From positions 1 to 8,509 of the forward strand of contig DJKK01000312.1 in assembly GCA_002434595.1 (NCBI GenBank): a DNA stretch of 8,509 bases, written 5' to 3'. Every line of letters begins with the position of its first letter. Positions within the stretch are counted from its first letter, which is position 1. A program made the position numbers and the translations under genes. Shown here in pieces: positions 6,162-8,509 of this stretch. The DNA is from Alphaproteobacteria bacterium UBA6544 (GTDB lineage Bacteria; Pseudomonadota; Alphaproteobacteria; UBA8366). Below the pieces are notes generated by a model that had not been told where the DNA came from, searched no databases, and saw only the letters and a program-made list of their open reading frames with translations.

Positions 6162-6874
6162 CTATAAAAGCCAGTTTGCTTCCGCTTTAGGTATACTTTC
6201 CGAAAAGGACATTTCGTGGATGATGTTGCCGGTTGCGACCTCGGTTCCGCCCGCTAGCGGCACCGTCACCCTTATGTTGCCACCAAGACGAATATAGCCT
6301 GGCCGTGCAGTTTCGTCATCGGGTTGCTGGTCGGAATTGAGCGCGTCGCTCAACAGGTGATTGCCTGAAATCTCGATACGGATCATGTCGCCATTGTAGG
6401 GCGCTTCGATCAGGAAGCCGTCAGGCCAGCCGTTGCCGGACTGCGGGCCGACATGGATTTCACCAACGAAACTGTCCTCGAATTCACCCGTGCTGAGCAA
6501 AATCTCACTATCCTTTGCCAACATGAACTTGCAGACGACCTTGTTGCCGTAATCCGCGTCGTGAAAGATATAGGAGAAGTTCAGCGTGAAATCGCCGCAT
6601 TCCGCACGGCCCCAGTGCCACGCCTTGAGAACACCTTCGATACCGGCATTGCCCCAATTGTGGTCGTGATAGCCGTGACCATCCTCGATAGCGATGGTTT
6701 CGCCCGCGATCTGAATGGTGCCGTTCACAACTGCGCGTGGTGCGGGCACGACATGCGCGTTAAACACCGTCAGCGCCTCGTCGAAATACATCGCACCGGA
6801 TCCGGCACGCCAGGATTCAACGGTCGCGACAAACTCAAGGTCGACGACAAAAGGGATCTTCGGGAGATTTCCAT
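6162..6874 (-). CDS. AttH/CrtC-like lipocalin-fold protein, N-terminally truncated or frameshifted
   Basis: The conserved frame holds GHGYHDHNWGNAG, the signature of the AttH / hydroxyneurosporene-synthase-like two-lipocalin family, followed by LKAWHWGRAECGDFTLNFSY and a C-terminal GGNIRVTVPLAGG. The first ATG in that frame is at 6791 (209 residues, no clear ribosome-binding site), but family-like sequence (LPKIPFVVDLEFVATVESW) continues upstream to about 6870. The only start with a good Shine-Dalgarno (AAAAGGAAAG) is ATG 6872-6874, and it is one base out of frame. One extra G after that ATG would give MGNLPKIPF in frame. So either one G was lost, or translation starts at 6791 or at a rare codon. 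Even the extended form (about 237 residues) lacks the N-terminal 100 or so residues of typical relatives. Last gene of the operon, 39 bp after the oxidoreductase. Substrate unknown. Confidence 0.65.
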
Positions 6875-6913
6875 GGTCTTTCCTTTTGGAAATTGGGTTC
6901 AGCCGCGTTCTGA

Positions 6914-8002
6914 TCAGCTTTCAGGCCGGTTCAGCAACTTTGCGTACTTCTTGAGAAACAGGTCGGCCCCCTTCATCTTGCGGGTCAGGAAGTCTCCTGC
7001 GGTGAAGAAAACAAGGAAGGAATTTCCCTGTTTGGGACCAAGCGGCACGAGGATCGGCGCTTTGCTGCCCCATGGCTTGTAGGGCTTCATGTCTTCGATC
7101 GCCTTGCCCGCTGCCAATCCGGACAGCGTCGCCTTGAGCCAAGGCAGCTGGCGGCTTGTGGCCACGATTGTCATGGCGTCGCCGACATCCGCAACATCGC
7201 CCGCCGCAAACACGTTCGGCAGCGAGGATGGGCGCATCCATGGGTCGACCTTGATCCGGTTGGCCGTCGTTTTCTGAACACCGGCAAGCGTTTCAAGCAC
7301 CTCGGAATTCGCGCGCGATCCGATAACCGGAAAGATCAGATCGAAGTCGCGCTGTGACCCATCGGCAAGTTGCAGGGTGCCCGCATAAGGCTCGGTCAAG
7401 CTTTTCAGGTTCTCCGCCCGCTGGCCGAGAATGAGTGTGACGCCAGCCTTGCGCAGTTTCGTAGCCAATGAAGCGCCCAGCTTTGACGGCATCGTCGGGA
7501 ATAATGCCTCGTCGCTTGAGATCAACGTCACCTTCTTGTCCGGCATGGCATAGGCGATTTCGCCCGCAAGCTCGGTGCCAACGGCACCAGCCCCGACAAT
7601 GCCGATGCGCCGCGCCGCTTTGAGTTGCTGGTAAATGCGGTGGTTGTCCGCCTTGAGACCTTTGATATCGGCACCTTGAGGCTTGAAGGGCATCGCATTG
7701 CTGGACCCGGTGGCAACAACGATTTGATCCGCCTCTACCCGCGTGCCGTCCTCCAACGTGACACCCTCCGCGTCGATAGCCGTCGCCTTGGACGCGATGA
7801 CCCTGCCGTTCATGAGCAGCCGATCATAGGGAATGAGAGCGCGATCTAGCAGCGAAGGGTCGACAACCGCGCGGATCATGGCCGGCGCGTGAACGAAGTG
7901 ACTGCGCGGCTCGATCAATGTGACTTCCGCGGTGTCGCAGAGAGACTTCGCGAGTTCGGCGCCGATGTAGCCGCCGCCGACAATGGCAATTTTCTGTGAC
8001 AT
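6914..8002 (-). CDS. FAD/NAD(P)-dependent oxidoreductase, AIF/FSP1-like (NDH-2-type fold)
   Basis: The 362-residue, intact protein has the two-dinucleotide-fold layout of pyridine nucleotide-disulfide oxidoreductases. An FAD-binding GGGYIGAE lies at 9-16 with the acidic strand end VTLIEPR (27-33). ATGS is at 97-100, the NAD(P)H site GAGAVGTELAGEIA at 137-150, and the second FAD motif VFAAGDVAD at 264-272. There is no CxxxxC redox disulfide, which excludes the glutathione-reductase group and favours the AIFM2/FSP1-like or NDH-2-like branch that passes electrons from NAD(P)H to quinones or other acceptors (family knowledge; substrate not shown). A basic C-terminal tail (RKMKGADLFLKKYAKLL) could contact membrane. 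Start ATG at 8000-8002, with AAGAAGG about ten bases upstream. It follows pirin by 36 bp, so they are probably co-transcribed. Confidence 0.88.
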   Translation of the reverse strand: MSQKIAIVGGGYIGAELAKSLCDTAEVTLIEPRSHFVHAPAMIRAVVDPSLLDRALIPYDRLLMNGRVIASKATAIDAEGVTLEDGTRVEADQIVVATGSSNAMPFKPQGADIKGLKADNHRIYQQLKAARRIGIVGAGAVGTELAGEIAYAMPDKKVTLISSDEALFPTMPSKLGASLATKLRKAGVTLILGQRAENLKSLTEPYAGTLQLADGSQRDFDLIFPVIGSRANSEVLETLAGVQKTTANRIKVDPWMRPSSLPNVFAAGDVADVGDAMTIVATSRQLPWLKATLSGLAAGKAIEDMKPYKPWGSKAPILVPLGPKQGNSFLVFFTAGDFLTRKMKGADLFLKKYAKLLNRPES

Positions 8003-8038
8003 GATTTCTAACCTTCTTGGTCGCCTTACGGCGTTATT

Positions 8039-8509
8039 CTATGATTTGTAGGCAGCGTGATCGGCGGGATAGGTAATCTGCCCGAATTTCCCGGCGCGAT
8101 ACGCGCGGAATGCTTGCGTTAGCTCGCTGTCGCTATTCATGACAAACGGGCCGCGCATGGCGATGGGGTCGGTGATCGCCTCACCGCCAAACAGCAGCAG
8201 ATCGAGCGGTTCAACAGCCGGGTTGGTGATCTCCAACGTCCCATCCGGGGCGTCCAATCCGATGATGGTATGAGCGTCGATCTTGGCATCACCGACCACG
8301 GCCCCATGCGTCGGCAGGAATCCCGCGACTGGCAGACCGGCGTGCAAGGCGATGTCGACCGTCGCAAGCGGCTCGATCCTGACGTGCCAGATGAATTCGC
8401 CCGCATAGGTGGGGATGGGCGAGGATTGTCCATCATACTGGCCAAGCAGAACTTTGACCTCCCCGCGCCCACCCGCGAGCATTGCCACGGGCAGGTCCGG
8501 GGATGAGAC
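8039..8509 (-). CDS. Pirin-family protein, C-terminal part (5' end outside window)
   Basis: The minus-strand frame is open from the right window edge to the stop at 8039-8041 and gives 157 codons of a family that is usually about 230-300 residues. The pirin signature is in the C-terminal cupin: IAMRGPFVMNSDSELTQAFRAYRAGKFG, preceded by LLLFGGEAITDP. The bicupin's second barrel is covered. The first barrel, which carries the metal-binding His/Glu set, is off the window, so metal binding cannot be judged. An internal GTG at 8486-8488 is not the start, because family-like sequence (SSPDLPVAMLAGG) continues upstream of it. Pirins act as redox-sensing regulators or quercetinase-like dioxygenases (family knowledge). 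Pairing with the downstream oxidoreductase suggests a redox or aromatic/quinone-stress role (inference). A small GCC/GGC hairpin lies in the 36-bp gap. Confidence 0.9.
   Translation of the reverse strand, partial: VSSPDLPVAMLAGGRGEVKVLLGQYDGQSSPIPTYAGEFIWHVRIEPLATVDIALHAGLPVAGFLPTHGAVVGDAKIDAHTIIGLDAPDGTLEITNPAVEPLDLLLFGGEAITDPIAMRGPFVMNSDSELTQAFRAYRAGKFGQITYPADHAAYKS

Noticed and set aside
5992..6297. 101-codon plus-strand frame in the convergent gap
   Set aside because: Half of it is antisense to the AttH-like gene and the rest shows no protein signature.
6453..7082. Plus-strand open frame of 209 codons
   Set aside because: It spans the end of the oxidoreductase and the AttH-like gene on the opposite strand; amino-acid composition and lack of motifs mark it as a shadow.
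1..8509. CRISPR array, tRNA or rRNA genes, toxin-antitoxin or phage-defence genes
   Set aside because: No regularly spaced repeats, no cloverleaf-like segments and no proteins of those classes were seen on either strand.

Overview
The window reads as an IS-scarred accessory region from an alphaproteobacterium, most likely Rhodobacterales. The basis is the style of the fumarylacetoacetase remnant and of the IS1111-group transposase, plus the moderate GC content; this is inference and no marker gene is present.

Layout, left to right. (1) Positions 1-146, minus strand: the first 48 codons of an IS30-family transposase that runs off the left edge, followed by about 380 bp of non-coding DNA. (2) Positions 531-1451, plus strand: a metallo-beta-lactamase-fold hydrolase gene broken twice, by a one-base frameshift in a run of five G right after the HxHxDH motif, and by an insertion sequence that removes its C-terminus. 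(3) About 1452-2822: a complete-looking IS110-family, IS1111-group element. It has perfect 11-bp subterminal inverted repeats, a 342-codon transposase on the minus strand and about 250 bp of non-coding DNA downstream of the transposase. That stretch is where this group encodes its guide (seek/bridge) RNA, and it contains an 8-mer and a 9-mer that recur exactly across the two element/flank boundaries. (4) About 2823-3552: the C-terminal 60% of fumarylacetoacetase (fahA). The two flanks of the IS come from different genes, so this is not a simple insertion; an adjacent deletion or IS-IS recombination is implied. (5) Positions 3553-4110: gene-free DNA ending in a plausible sigma70-type promoter. 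(6) Positions 4111-5846, plus strand: a translationally coupled pair, a secreted DUF3500 protein and a secreted histidine-rich protein of unknown function. (7) Positions 5847-6161: gene-free convergent gap with a hairpin. (8) Positions 8509-6162, minus strand: an apparent operon of pirin (5' end outside the window), a FAD/NAD(P)-dependent oxidoreductase resembling AIF/FSP1, and an AttH/CrtC-like lipocalin-fold protein that seems N-terminally truncated, with its best start codon out of frame.

Functional picture: tyrosine catabolism (fahA) and the MBL hydrolase are dead or crippled by mobile-element activity. The two intact modules are the DUF3500 secreted pair, whose function is unknown, and the pirin/oxidoreductase operon, plausibly redox or quinone related. 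The strongest candidate for something new is the putative guide RNA of the IS1111-group element together with its boundary-matching segments; the DUF3500/His-rich pair is the second most interesting.
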